Origin: Lentzea alba
GTDB lineage: Bacteria > Actinomycetota > Actinomycetes > Mycobacteriales > Pseudonocardiaceae
Direction of reading: 5' to 3'
Length of the DNA: 64,000 nt
Assembly: GCF_011067745.1 (NCBI RefSeq)
Contig: NZ_JAAMPJ010000014.1
Coordinates: 186,001-250,000, forward strand
In this document: one piece after another, positions 23,915-32,139 of the stretch
How the letters are laid out: each line of letters opens with the position of its first letter
How positions within the stretch are numbered: position 1 is the stretch's first letter
Program-made: the position numbers and the translations under genes
The notes under the pieces: model-generated
The model's input: the letters and a program-made list of their open reading frames with translations, nothing else
Database searches by the model: none
Told to the model about the DNA's origin: nothing

Positions 23915-24384
23915 CTCAGTGCCGCGCGGATCGCCTTCACCTTCTCCTCGGTGAACACGCCGCTGCCCAGAAGGGAGAGAACGGAGAGAACACCACCACT
24001 CGACCCCCAGCTGCCCTCGTCGATGACCCGGAAGTTGACCCACCAGGCCGGTGAGGGCTTGCCGAGCCCGCAGGCATCGGCCATCGCGGCGAGAACGCGC
24101 TCGATGACCTGGGCGCGGACCTCCTGGCGCCAGTCGGCGTCCATGACGGCCACGTCGATCACCATGACGTCGAGGTTTGTTCCGGCATCGGCCAGCAGGC
24201 GGCCGCCGATCGCCATCATGTCCGGCTCGCGTTCCACGAAGTGCACCTGGAAGCCTGCGCGTGCGGCCGGTGCGAACTGGCCGATCTCGGGCACCAGCAC
24301 GGCGTCCGTCAGCGTCTCGGCGAGGGTGCGGCGCTGGTCGCGACTCAGGCGGTCTTTCGCGGTGTTGACGGTGATCACGGTCAT
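23893..24384 (-). CDS. Tautomerase-superfamily-like protein
   Basis: 163 residues, about twice the length of a 4-oxalocrotonate tautomerase subunit, suggesting a fused two-unit form. MTVITVN...LSRDQRRTLAETLTDAVL and FQVHFVEREPDMMAIGG match the beta-alpha-beta pattern. The N-terminal residue after Met is Thr, so the catalytic Pro1 of the superfamily is missing. Activity is therefore doubtful. It overlaps the upstream dehydrogenase stop by four bases (ATGA), so it is the second gene of an operon. Confidence 0.7.
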   Translation of the reverse strand: MTVITVNTAKDRLSRDQRRTLAETLTDAVLVPEIGQFAPAARAGFQVHFVEREPDMMAIGGRLLADAGTNLDVMVIDVAVMDADWRQEVRAQVIERVLAAMADACGLGKPSPAWWVNFRVIDEGSWGSSGGVLSVLSLLGSGVFTEEKVKAIRAALSQTSDDQ

Positions 24385-25496
24385 GACTGGCTCCCGAGGG
24401 GGTCGCGGTGAAGGACGACCTTCGTCGTCCTGGCGGAGTAAGCGGCCGGGGCGTCGTCCCACGGCGCGCTGAGGGTGGTGACGCGTTCGGCCGGGAACCC
24501 GGTGCGCTCGACGAACGCGAGCAGGTCGGGCAGCACGGCGCGGCTGTGGGAGACGCCGAGGCGCAGCGTCGCGTCGGTCGCGTACATGCGCATGAGCGGG
24601 ACGCGGGTGCCGGTGGCGAGGTAGTAGCCGACCGCGGTGCACACGCCGCCCGGTCCGAGCGCCCGGAGTGCGCGGCGCAGTCCGTCGGGACGCGAAGTGG
24701 CTTCCACGGCAATGTCGTAGCCGACGTGGCCGTGGATCTCGCGGTGCGCTCGCGCGCCGAAGGACTCGGCGATCGCGAGTCGTTCCGCGTTGTGGTCGAC
24801 GTAGTCCACAGTGGACGCGCCGTGCGCGACGGCGAGCCCGGCCGCGTAGAGCCCGATGCTCTTGGCGCCGCCGCCGAGCACGAGCACCGAGCCACCTTCG
24901 CTTGCAGCCAGCGGCGGCACGACCGCCCGCCAGGCGTCGGCGAGGTTGTCACTGGCCGCAGCGACCCTGGCGGCCGGGACGCCGGTGGGCACCGGGACGA
25001 GCATGTGGTCGGCGAACGGCACCCGCAGCCGGTCGGCGATCATGCCGCCCCACGGACCGCTGGCCGGCCCGAAGCCGTACGCGGCGAGCACGCCGTCGCC
25101 GGCGGTGGTGGCGCACTTCGCGGTCAGGCCGCGCAGGCACGGGCCGCAGGTGCCACAGGACACGGCCCACGGGACGATCACCCGCTGCCCGACGTGCAGC
25201 CCGGTCACCGCCGGTCCGAGCTCCAGGATCTCGGCGACGCATTCGTGGCCGATGGCGAACGGGCCGCGGAACGGGACCTTGCCGCAGATGCCGCCGACGA
25301 CCGGGTCGACCAGGCCCAGCGCCATCCCGGCCTGCAACGCCCTGGACACCGGGCGGTGGATCGGCAGGGTGTCGCCGTCACACCGGCCCGCGATGAACGG
25401 CCGCACGATCGCGTCACCGGCGTCGGCCAGCACCGGTTGGGCACCGTCGTGCCAGGCCAGCCGGCCCGTCCGTTCGAATCGCAGCTCACGCTGCAT
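24381..25496 (-). CDS. Zinc-binding medium-chain alcohol dehydrogenase
   Basis: 371 residues. Catalytic zinc: Cys in AGRCDGD and GHECVAE. Structural zinc: CGTCGPCLRGLTAKC. The nucleotide fold is seen at VLVLGGGAKSIGLYAAG, where the usual GxGxxG is altered to GGGAKS. The chain is longer at the N terminus than average for the family. Substrate unknown. It is first in an operon with the tautomerase-like gene and preceded by a perfect 9-base-arm palindrome at 25522-25543. Confidence 0.85.
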   Translation of the reverse strand: MQRELRFERTGRLAWHDGAQPVLADAGDAIVRPFIAGRCDGDTLPIHRPVSRALQAGMALGLVDPVVGGICGKVPFRGPFAIGHECVAEILELGPAVTGLHVGQRVIVPWAVSCGTCGPCLRGLTAKCATTAGDGVLAAYGFGPASGPWGGMIADRLRVPFADHMLVPVPTGVPAARVAAASDNLADAWRAVVPPLAASEGGSVLVLGGGAKSIGLYAAGLAVAHGASTVDYVDHNAERLAIAESFGARAHREIHGHVGYDIAVEATSRPDGLRRALRALGPGGVCTAVGYYLATGTRVPLMRMYATDATLRLGVSHSRAVLPDLLAFVERTGFPAERVTTLSAPWDDAPAAYSARTTKVVLHRDPLGSQS

Positions 25497-25521
25497 GTCT
25501 GGCGTCCCTCCGACGACCCTT

Positions 25522-25543
25522 GGTTATAACGGTTGTTATAACC
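25522..25543. promoter_or_regulatory. Palindromic operator upstream of dehydrogenase
   Basis: GGTTATAAC and GTTATAACC are perfect 9-base arms around GGTT. A further CCGTTATAG half-site lies at 25568-25576. No regulator gene is adjacent on the dehydrogenase side, so the protein that binds it is unknown. Confidence 0.65.
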
Positions 25544-25743
25544 GTCGCGGACGCTAGCCTATGACGACCGTTATAGACAAGCGGGCTTCTGGGCAACGCC
25601 TGGGTTCAGGGCTCACGTCGAGTGGTTGCCGCACTGGGGCTGGTGAGGTGTCGGGCTGTATTACCGGGTCCGCGTGCTCGCGGCCCAACAGCCCATGTCG
25701 GCGCGGCGCAGGTAGTCCGCGTACTAGGTCCCGGTCGTCGCGG

Positions 25744-26592
25744 TCACCGCGGCACGGCAGCGGTCGCCTGAGGGCCGAGGACGTTCAACAGAGCCAACGC
25801 CTCGGCGTCCGGGGACCCCTGCGGCGCGCTGTAGAGCACGAGGTGCTGGTCGCGGTCCGTGAGCGCGAGCGAGTCGCAGTCGACGGTGATCGGCCCGACG
25901 ACCGGGTGCCGGAACGTCTTCCGCAGCGTCGGCTCGGCCTGCACGTCGTGCCGTTCCCACAGCCGGGCGAAGTCGGGGCTGCCGGCGCGGAGCCCGTCGA
26001 CGAGGCCGGTCACCGCGGGGTCCGCCGGGTAACGGGCGAGGGTGGCGCGCAGCTGCATGACGACGTGGTGGCGGAACTCGGCGGCGTCGGAGATCCCGTA
26101 CAGCGGCGCCTGCGCCGGTCCGAGGAAGGCCCGGCGGGCGAGGTTGCGGTCCTGCGGGGCGAGCGCGGCGAAGTCCTCCATGAGTGCGGCGGCGAGGTCG
26201 TTCCAGGCCAGCACCTCGAACACCGCCGAGGTCACGAAGCCGGCCGTCTGCGGCAGCCGTTCGAGCAGCGCGAGGATGCTCGGGCGGACGTCGCGCCGGT
26301 GCGTCCGGGTGCGGGTCGGCGCGGCGCCGGCGAGGACGTGCAGGTGGTCCGACTCCGCGTCGGTGAGCAGGAGCGCGCCCGCGATTCCGGCGAGGACCTC
26401 GGCCGACGGCCACGGTGCCCGGCCCTGTTCGAGGCGGACGTAGTACTCCGTGGAGATGTGCGCGAGGACCGCGACCTCCTCGCGGCGCAGTCCCGGCGTC
26501 CGGCGGCGCGGGCCGGACGGGAGGCCGACGTCCTGCGGCTGAAGCCGTTCGCGGCGGCTGCGGAGGAACGCCCCGAGTTCCTGCTTGCTCAT
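25744..26592 (-). CDS. XRE-family regulator with MmyB-like domain
   Basis: 282 residues. HTH signature RRERLQPQDVGLPSGPRRRTPGLRREEVAVLAHISTEYYVRLEQG, then the PAS-like MmyB domain (HPVVGPITVDCDSLALTDRDQHLVLYSAP at the end). It faces the SDR gene across a GGTACA/TGTACC palindrome and is the likely repressor of that gene. ATG 26592 fits the family N terminus. Confidence 0.92.
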   Translation of the reverse strand: MSKQELGAFLRSRRERLQPQDVGLPSGPRRRTPGLRREEVAVLAHISTEYYVRLEQGRAPWPSAEVLAGIAGALLLTDAESDHLHVLAGAAPTRTRTHRRDVRPSILALLERLPQTAGFVTSAVFEVLAWNDLAAALMEDFAALAPQDRNLARRAFLGPAQAPLYGISDAAEFRHHVVMQLRATLARYPADPAVTGLVDGLRAGSPDFARLWERHDVQAEPTLRKTFRHPVVGPITVDCDSLALTDRDQHLVLYSAPQGSPDAEALALLNVLGPQATAAVPR

Positions 26593-26627
26593 ACCCCGAG
26601 TCTGCCCTTCCGGCGGCAGCGGATCCT

Positions 26628-26642
26628 GGTACAGCCTGTACC
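26628..26642. promoter_or_regulatory. Candidate MmyB operator
   Basis: GGTACAGCCTGTACC, perfect 6-base arms around GCC, between the divergent MmyB regulator and SDR genes. Confidence 0.65.
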
Positions 26643-26677
26643 TGAATCCGGTCGGGAAACCGGCTGACAGTGGTGTC

Positions 26678-27457
26678 ATGACCAACAACGACATCGCACC
26701 CATCGGCCTGCTGACCGGCAAGATCGTGCTCATCACCGGCGCCAGCCGCGGCATCGGGGCGGCCGCGGCCACGTTGTTCGCCTCCGAGGGGGCCGCCGTC
26801 GTGCTCGCCGCCCGCGGCACGGACGCGCTCGACCGGATCGTCGGCGAGATCCGTGCCGACGGGGGCGTCGCCGACGCCGTCACCCTGGACCTCGCCGACC
26901 GCGCCAGCATCCGCGCGGCGGTGGGCCGGGTCGAGGAGCTGCACGGACGGCTCGACGGCGCCTTCAACAACGGCGCGACCATCCAGCAGCCCGGTCCGCT
27001 CGACACCACCAGCGACGAGGACCTCGACGAGCAGTTCGCGGTGAACTTCCGCGCTCACTGGACCGCCATGACAGCCGAGGCCGCGCTCATGCGCCACCAC
27101 GGCGGCGGGGCGATCGTCAACACCTCGAGCATCGGCAGCCGTCGCGCGAATCCCGCGCTGCCCGCGTACGGCGCGATGAAGCGCGCGCTCAACAGCATCA
27201 CCGAGACCGCGGCCGTGACCTGGGCCGGTCAGGGCATCCGGGTCAACGGCATCACCCCCGGCGGCACCGCCACGGAGATGATCGACGCGTGGGAGGCGGC
27301 GACCCCCGGCGTCGTCGACCACATCACCGCGTCGAGCCCGCTCGGTCGCATGGCCGAGCCTCGCGAGGTGGCCGAGGTCGCCGCGTGGCTGCTCAGCGAC
27401 CGGGCCTCGATGGTGACCGGCGCGATCGTGCCGGTCGACGGTGGTGCGGGTGCCTAA
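26678..27457 (+). CDS. Short-chain dehydrogenase/reductase
   Basis: 259 residues. Cofactor motif TGASRGIGAAAA, catalytic Ser in NTSSIGS, YGAMK (Tyr and Lys), and the C-terminal VTGAIVPVDGGAGA. The usual NNAG is FNNGAT here, one residue shifted. SDR genes facing an MmyB-type regulator are a recurrent pair. The substrate cannot be deduced. ATG 26678 is preferred over the longer frame that would start inside the regulator gene. Confidence 0.92.
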   Translation: MTNNDIAPIGLLTGKIVLITGASRGIGAAAATLFASEGAAVVLAARGTDALDRIVGEIRADGGVADAVTLDLADRASIRAAVGRVEELHGRLDGAFNNGATIQQPGPLDTTSDEDLDEQFAVNFRAHWTAMTAEAALMRHHGGGAIVNTSSIGSRRANPALPAYGAMKRALNSITETAAVTWAGQGIRVNGITPGGTATEMIDAWEAATPGVVDHITASSPLGRMAEPREVAEVAAWLLSDRASMVTGAIVPVDGGAGA

Positions 27458-27987
27458 CCGAGCCGAGCGCGCAGGCCGTCGATCCCGGTGAAGTGGTGGC
27501 CGTGCATGCCGACCAGTTCGGCGGCCCGCACGTTCTCCAGCCGGTCGTCGACGAACAGGACGTCCTCGCCGTTCAACCGGTCGCGGCACCACTCGAAGGC
27601 GGCGCGGTCGGGCTTGGCATGGCCGATGCGGCACGAGAACGCGCGCAGCTCGAACAGGTTCAGCCACTCGTGGGTGCGCTCGAAGTTGCGCGCGTGGTCC
27701 TCGGGGATGTTGGACAGCAACGAGATCCGGCGGCCGGCCCGGTGCAGTTCGTGCAGGTAGGCGACCATCTCGTAGTCGACCCGGCTCCAGCTCGCGACGT
27801 CCTGCTCGACCAGCGGAGGGTGGCCCACGAGCCGCCAGTACTCCTCGGCGGTCACGTCGCCGCGGTCGTAGGCGGGGCGGTGCGCCCAGTAGGCGTCCCA
27901 GAACTCCGGTTCGACGCTCATCGTGTCCATGACCTCGCGCGACTGGTCGCGCGCGATCACCCCGAACATGTCGAACAGCACGATCAT
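27454..27987 (-). CDS. HAD-family hydrolase
   Basis: 177 residues. Motif I is FDMFGVI, so the nucleophile Asp is present but the usual second Asp is replaced. Motif II is SLLSNIP, motif III is the Lys in GHAKPDRAAF, and motif IV is FVDDRLENV. The pattern fits the YihX/epoxide-hydrolase-N-like subgroup with 'LLSN'. Loss of the second Asp may mean altered phosphatase activity. It overlaps the DeoR gene upstream by four bases and ends against the SDR gene. Confidence 0.85.
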   Translation of the reverse strand: MIVLFDMFGVIARDQSREVMDTMSVEPEFWDAYWAHRPAYDRGDVTAEEYWRLVGHPPLVEQDVASWSRVDYEMVAYLHELHRAGRRISLLSNIPEDHARNFERTHEWLNLFELRAFSCRIGHAKPDRAAFEWCRDRLNGEDVLFVDDRLENVRAAELVGMHGHHFTGIDGLRARLG

Positions 27988-28736
27988 GCCGTCACCACCG
28001 TCACGCCCGCGGCCTCCAGTCCCGCGTCGCCGTCCGCGTCGGTCACCACGGCGTCCAACGAGGACACCGGGGCGACGTGGGCGAGGGCGGTGCGGGTCAG
28101 TTTCGAGGCGTCGGCGGCAGCGATCACCCTGCGGGCGGACGCGATGGCGGCGCGTTTCACCGAGGCGTCCTCCAGGTCGAACGCCGTCAGGCCGTGTTCG
28201 GCGGTGAGCCCGCAGCAGCCGATGACCGCGGTGTCGAAGCGCAGGGCCTGCACGGAGGCCAGCGTCAGCGGGCCGGTCAGAGCGAGTTCGCCGGGGCGTG
28301 GGCGGCCGCCGGGTACGAGCAGCGTGAGGGTTGTCGACGACGACAGCGCGTTCACGGCGTGCAGGGACAACGGCATGACGGTCATGCGTCGGTCGTGCAG
28401 CAGCCGTGCGACTTCGAGGCAGGTGGTGCCGCTGTCCAGGATGACGGACTCGCCGTCCGCGAGCAGGCCGACGACGGCGGTGGCGATGCGGCGCTTGGCG
28501 TCCAGGTTCTCGTCCGTGCGCAGCGCGAACGGCGGCTCTTCGCCTCTGAGGAGCAGGCTGCGGGCACCGCCGCGGAAGCGTTCCAGGACGCCCTGGGCGG
28601 CGAGGACCTCCAGGTCGCGGCGGATGGTCATCTCGGAGGCGCCGGTCATGCCGGCCAGCTCCGCCACACCGAGGGAACCGGCGTCGCGGACCGCCTCGGT
28701 GATCTGCTTCAGTCGGGACACGACCGTATTGAACAT
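27984..28736 (-). CDS. DeoR-family transcriptional regulator
   Basis: 250 residues. HTH at about 6-60 (VSRLKQITEAVRDAGSLGVAELAGMTGASEMTIRRDLEVL), then the DeoR sugar-phosphate sensor domain (GLLADGESVILDSGTTCLEVARLL, FDTAVIGCCGLTAEHGLTAFDLEDA, ADASKLTRTALAHVAPVSSLD). DeoR proteins usually respond to phosphorylated sugars. Its start codon lies inside a 19-base-arm palindrome shared with the divergent MFS gene. It is coupled to the HAD phosphatase-like gene. Confidence 0.93.
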   Translation of the reverse strand: MFNTVVSRLKQITEAVRDAGSLGVAELAGMTGASEMTIRRDLEVLAAQGVLERFRGGARSLLLRGEEPPFALRTDENLDAKRRIATAVVGLLADGESVILDSGTTCLEVARLLHDRRMTVMPLSLHAVNALSSSTTLTLLVPGGRPRPGELALTGPLTLASVQALRFDTAVIGCCGLTAEHGLTAFDLEDASVKRAAIASARRVIAAADASKLTRTALAHVAPVSSLDAVVTDADGDAGLEAAGVTVVTA

Positions 28737-28779
28737 CAGCAGTGTTCGATACTCAAGCTTTCGAACACTGCTGATGTTC
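28731..28779. promoter_or_regulatory. 19-bp perfect inverted repeat, DeoR operator
   Basis: Arms 28731-28749 and 28761-28779 are exact reverse complements (core CAGCAGTGTTCGA) with an 11-base spacer. It covers the DeoR start codon and abuts the MFS promoter, so one bound complex would shut off both genes. Confidence 0.75.
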
Positions 28780-28793
28780 GTTAGCTTGTGCAT

Positions 28794-29954
28794 GTGAACG
28801 CTCTCAAGGCCGCACGGGTGGCCACCTTCACGTACTTCGCGCTCAACGGGTTCCTGCTCGGGCTGTGGCTCGTGCACATCCCGACGGTGGAACAGCGCAC
28901 CGGCATCGACCACGCCGAGCTCGGCCGGTTGCTGCTGTTGCTCGGGCTGGGCGCGTTCCTCGGCATGCGGCTCGGCGGCAAGTTCACCGACCGGGTGGGC
29001 GTGAAGCTGGTCCTGCCGGCCGCGGGTGTGTTCTGCAGCTTGTCGGCCCTGCTGCCAGGTGTGGCGGTCAACCAATGGACGCTCGGTGCGGCGTTGCTCG
29101 TCTTCGGCATCGGCAACGGGCTGATCGACGTCAGCATGAACGCGCACGCCGTGGTGGTGGAACGGCACTACAAGCGTGTGGTCATGTCGGCGTTCCACGC
29201 GACGTGGTCGCTCGGCGGTGTGGCGGCGGCGTTGACCGGCGCACGGACGTTGAGCTGGGAACTCTCCCCCGCCGTCACGCTCGGCACGGCCGCGGCGCTC
29301 GGTGTCGTCGTCAGCATCGTCACGGCCAGGTTCCTGCTCGACGAGAAGGAAGAGCAGCACGCGACCGAGCAGACCGGCAAGCGCAAGGTGCCGCGCCGGA
29401 TCTGGGTCATGGCGGGACTCGCGGGCATGGTGATGCTGTCGGAAGGTGCCGCGAACGACTGGAGCGTGCTGCACCTGCAGGACGTCCTCGGCGCCTCGCC
29501 GGAGATCGCGGCGTTCGGCTACGGCGCGTTCGCGACCACGATGACGGCCGGGCGGCTGCTCGCGGACCGGGTCACCGCGAAGGTCGGTTCGATGGCGGTG
29601 CTGCGCTGGGGTTCGGCGATCGGGGCCGTGGGCATCGCGACCGCCGCGCTCTCGCCGTGGATCTGGCTCGCGCTGGTGGGCTGGGCGGTCGCGGGCATCG
29701 GCCTGTCGGGCACGGTGCCGCAGCTGTTCAGCGCGGCCGGTCACGCGGAACCCGGTGCGGCGGCGGCGAACATGTCGCGGGTGGTCGGGATCGGTTACCT
29801 CGGCGTGCTGGCCGGACCAGCGGTGATCGGGTGGATGACGCACGTCATGCCGCTCAACATCGCGTTCCTGCTGCCGGTGGCGTTCTGCGCGATCGCGGCG
29901 CTGTCGGCGGGAGTGTTGCGGGCCGAACCCGCCGAGGAGCGGGTCGCGGCGTAA
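28794..29954 (+). CDS. MFS transporter
   Basis: About 386 residues, 12 predicted helices. Conserved segments include GGKFTDRVGVKLVLPAAG after helix 2 and the repeat GRLLADRVTAKVGSMAVLRWG in the second half. A hydrophilic loop lies between helices 6 and 7 (DEKEEQHATEQTGKRK). With DeoR and HAD neighbours a sugar or polyol substrate is plausible, not proven. GTG 28794 has no Shine-Dalgarno but TAGCTT stands six bases before it, so a leaderless start is likely. GTG 28788 would add two residues. Confidence 0.88.
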   Translation: MNALKAARVATFTYFALNGFLLGLWLVHIPTVEQRTGIDHAELGRLLLLLGLGAFLGMRLGGKFTDRVGVKLVLPAAGVFCSLSALLPGVAVNQWTLGAALLVFGIGNGLIDVSMNAHAVVVERHYKRVVMSAFHATWSLGGVAAALTGARTLSWELSPAVTLGTAAALGVVVSIVTARFLLDEKEEQHATEQTGKRKVPRRIWVMAGLAGMVMLSEGAANDWSVLHLQDVLGASPEIAAFGYGAFATTMTAGRLLADRVTAKVGSMAVLRWGSAIGAVGIATAALSPWIWLALVGWAVAGIGLSGTVPQLFSAAGHAEPGAAAANMSRVVGIGYLGVLAGPAVIGWMTHVMPLNIAFLLPVAFCAIAALSAGVLRAEPAEERVAA

Positions 29955-29964
29955 GAATGCGCGC

Positions 29965-30636
29965 ATGGATCTCGCTGAACTGGATCTCACCACCGCGCAC
30001 CTGGCCGACGCCTGCATTCGCTCCGGCATCCCGGTCCGCACGGTGGTTCTCACGCCGGTGATCCCGGGCACCAGGACGTCCGGGCGCGTCCTGCCCGCCC
30101 GGCACGCGGGCAGCGTCGACGTCTTCCTGGAGGCCGTCGAGCGTTCCCAGCCCGGCGACGTGCTGGTCGTCGACAACGACGGCCGCACCGACGAAGCCTG
30201 CGTGGGCGACCTGATCGTGCTGGAGGCGCGCGCCGCCGGACTGGCCGGCGTGGTGATCTGGGGCCTGCACCGCGACACCCAGGACATCCGCGCGATCGGG
30301 CTGCCGGTGTTCAGCCTCGGCGCCAACCCGACGGGCCCGTTGAGCCTGCGCGACCGTGCGCCCGAGGCTCTCTCGACGGCGGACATCGACCAGTGGACCG
30401 TCACGTCCGATGACGTCGTGTTCGGCGACGACGACGGCGTGCTGTTCGTGCCCGCAGCCGACGTGGACGCGGTCCTCGCCAAGGCCGCGAGCATTCGCGA
30501 CGTCGAACGCGCGCAGGCCGAGCGCGTGCGGCAGGGTGAGTCCCTGCGCGGCCAGCTCCGGTTCGACGAGTACCTGGCGAGCGGGCTGACGTTCCGCGAG
30601 CATCTGCGCAAGATCGGCGGCGCCGTCGAGGAGTGA
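29965..30636 (+). CDS. RraA-like protein (RraA / HMG-aldolase fold)
   Basis: 223 residues. The family pattern is present: LTTAHLADACIRSGIP, PGDVLVVDNDGRTDEACVGDLI, AGLAGVVIWGLHRDTQDIRAIGLPVFS and DDVVFGDDDGVLFVPAADV. Members are either inhibitors of RNase E or class II aldolases/decarboxylases. In an actinomycete next to a sugar-type regulator and transporter, the aldolase role is more likely. It follows the MFS gene by ten bases. Confidence 0.88.
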   Translation: MDLAELDLTTAHLADACIRSGIPVRTVVLTPVIPGTRTSGRVLPARHAGSVDVFLEAVERSQPGDVLVVDNDGRTDEACVGDLIVLEARAAGLAGVVIWGLHRDTQDIRAIGLPVFSLGANPTGPLSLRDRAPEALSTADIDQWTVTSDDVVFGDDDGVLFVPAADVDAVLAKAASIRDVERAQAERVRQGESLRGQLRFDEYLASGLTFREHLRKIGGAVEE

Positions 30637-30640
30637 GGCC

Positions 30641-31207
30641 ATGATCGCGGAGAGATATCGCGCCCGTGCGGACGCGTTCGAGGCAAAAGTCGCTCACGTC
30701 CGTGAGGACCAGTGGGACAACCCCTCGCCGTGTGCCCGATGGACCGCGCGTGGGGTGGTGGACCACGTCATCGACATGCACGGCGTGATGCTCAGCCGGC
30801 AGATCCCACGCACCGATGACCCACTCACGGACTTCCGCGAGGCACGCCGTCAGGTGCAGGAGGCGTTGGATTCGGACCGTGCGGGCGAGGAGGTCTCCAC
30901 GCCCAGTGGCCCGATGACGCTCGAAGACCACATCGACCAGGTCGTCAGCGACGACCTGGTGCTGCACGGCTGGGACCTCGCCCGCGCCACCGGCCAGGAC
31001 GAGACCATTCCCACCGCCGATCTGGAACGTCTCTGGGCCGCCGCGACCGCGGTGCCCGCCGAGCTGATGGAACGCTTCCGCACGCCCGGCGCGTTCGGTC
31101 CGGGCATCGAGGTCTACGGCCCGGAGATCCCGGTGCCCGAGGACGCTCCGCTGCAGGACCGGCTGCTCGGGTATGTGGGTCGAGACCCCGTGTCGAAAAG
31201 TTTCTGA
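30641..31207 (+). CDS. TIGR03086-type metal-binding protein (maleylpyruvate-isomerase/DinB fold)
   Basis: 188 residues. Signature SPCARWTARGVVDHVIDMHG with the metal-binding His, then DDLVLHGWDLARATGQDETI with a second His. The family forms a four-helix bundle with three His metal ligands. Its reactions are mostly unknown; some use mycothiol. A second member is at 36089-36643. Stand-alone gene, five bases after the RraA-like gene. Confidence 0.85.
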   Translation: MIAERYRARADAFEAKVAHVREDQWDNPSPCARWTARGVVDHVIDMHGVMLSRQIPRTDDPLTDFREARRQVQEALDSDRAGEEVSTPSGPMTLEDHIDQVVSDDLVLHGWDLARATGQDETIPTADLERLWAAATAVPAELMERFRTPGAFGPGIEVYGPEIPVPEDAPLQDRLLGYVGRDPVSKSF

Positions 31208-31252
31208 GCGGTTCGACGGGTCGGTGCAAGGCAGCCGCTGAGAGGAAAAACG

Positions 31253-31651
31253 ATGGACTGGACTCTGGAAGTCGTCGTGGTGCCGGTGTCGGACCTGGAC
31301 CGCGCGAAGCACTTCTACTCCGAGCAACTCGGCTTCACCGTCGACCACGACACGACGTTCAACGAGGACACCCGCATCATGCAGCTCACGCCACCCGGCT
31401 CGGGCTGCTCGATCGTGCTGGGCAAGGGCATCGTCAAGGGCGAGCCGGGCTCGTTGAAGGGCGTCCAACTCGTCGTGTCGGACCTGGAAAAAGCCCGCGC
31501 GCAACTGATCGAGCGCGGCGTCGAGGTCGGCGAGATCGTGCGCATGAACGAACAGGACGGCGGGTCGTTCATCTTCTTCGACGACCCGGACGGCAACAGC
31601 TGGGCCGTACAGGAGATCAAGGCCCGCGCTACCGGTGGGGAGTGGAAGTGA
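31253..31651 (+). CDS. VOC-family (glyoxalase/bleomycin-resistance-like) protein
   Basis: 132 residues. The beta-alpha-beta-beta-beta pattern repeats twice: LEVVVVPVSDLDRAKHFYSEQLGF and LKGVQLVVSDLEKARAQLIERG, ending FFDDPDGNSWAVQEI with the metal Glu. Overlaps the YCII gene by four bases (GTGA). Function within the superfamily is unknown. Confidence 0.9.
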   Translation: MDWTLEVVVVPVSDLDRAKHFYSEQLGFTVDHDTTFNEDTRIMQLTPPGSGCSIVLGKGIVKGEPGSLKGVQLVVSDLEKARAQLIERGVEVGEIVRMNEQDGGSFIFFDDPDGNSWAVQEIKARATGGEWK

Positions 31652-32067
31652 AGTACATGCTGGTCAGCTACGGGGGCAGCCAGGAGGACTGGGAGGGCCT
31701 CGCAGCCTGGTCGGACGAGGACATGCACCGCATGATCGCCTACATGCGCGACCTCGACGCCGAGCTGCGCGCGTCCGGTGAGCTGCTGCAGTCCGAGGGC
31801 TTGAGCGGACCGGCGCGGGCGTTCGTGGTGCGCGGGTCCGACGACGGGCCGGTCGTGGTGGACGGGCCGTTCGCGGAGTCCAAGGAGGTCATCGCCGGGT
31901 ACTGGGTGGTGGACGTGGCCAGCCGGGAGCGGTTGCTGGAGGTCGCCCGCAAGTGCTCGGCGTGTCCCGGGCCGGGCGGGAAGATCCTGAACCAGCCGAT
32001 CGAGGTGCACCCGATCATGGGCGCGCCCGACGTGGACGCGGAAACGCTGGCGCCGTACCAGCAGTAG
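31648..32067 (+). CDS. YCII/DGPF-domain protein
   Basis: 139 residues. The family motif DGPFAESKEVIAGYWVVDV is intact, as is the start YMLVSYGGS. GTG 31648 is chosen because it overlaps the VOC stop and has GGGGAG upstream. DGPF proteins usually accompany ECF41/42-type sigma factors; here no sigma gene is adjacent. A strong terminator follows. Confidence 0.88.
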   Translation: MKYMLVSYGGSQEDWEGLAAWSDEDMHRMIAYMRDLDAELRASGELLQSEGLSGPARAFVVRGSDDGPVVVDGPFAESKEVIAGYWVVDVASRERLLEVARKCSACPGPGGKILNQPIEVHPIMGAPDVDAETLAPYQQ

Positions 32068-32076
32068 CGGCGAGAC

Positions 32077-32127
32077 GCACGCGGGGCGCCTTCGTACTGT
32101 GTGACAGTACGGAAGCGCCCCGCGTGC
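32077..32127. terminator. Bidirectional terminator hairpin
   Basis: 23-base arms (GCACGCGGGGCGC at the outer end, TACTG at the inner end) with two mismatches and a five-base loop. It lies between the convergent YCII and subtilase genes and can serve both. Confidence 0.8.
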
Positions 32128-32139
32128 GGTAACGCAGCG

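Noticed and set aside
27984-30686. 900-residue reverse frame
   Set aside because: Beyond the DeoR start at 28736 it is antisense to the MFS and RraA-like genes.
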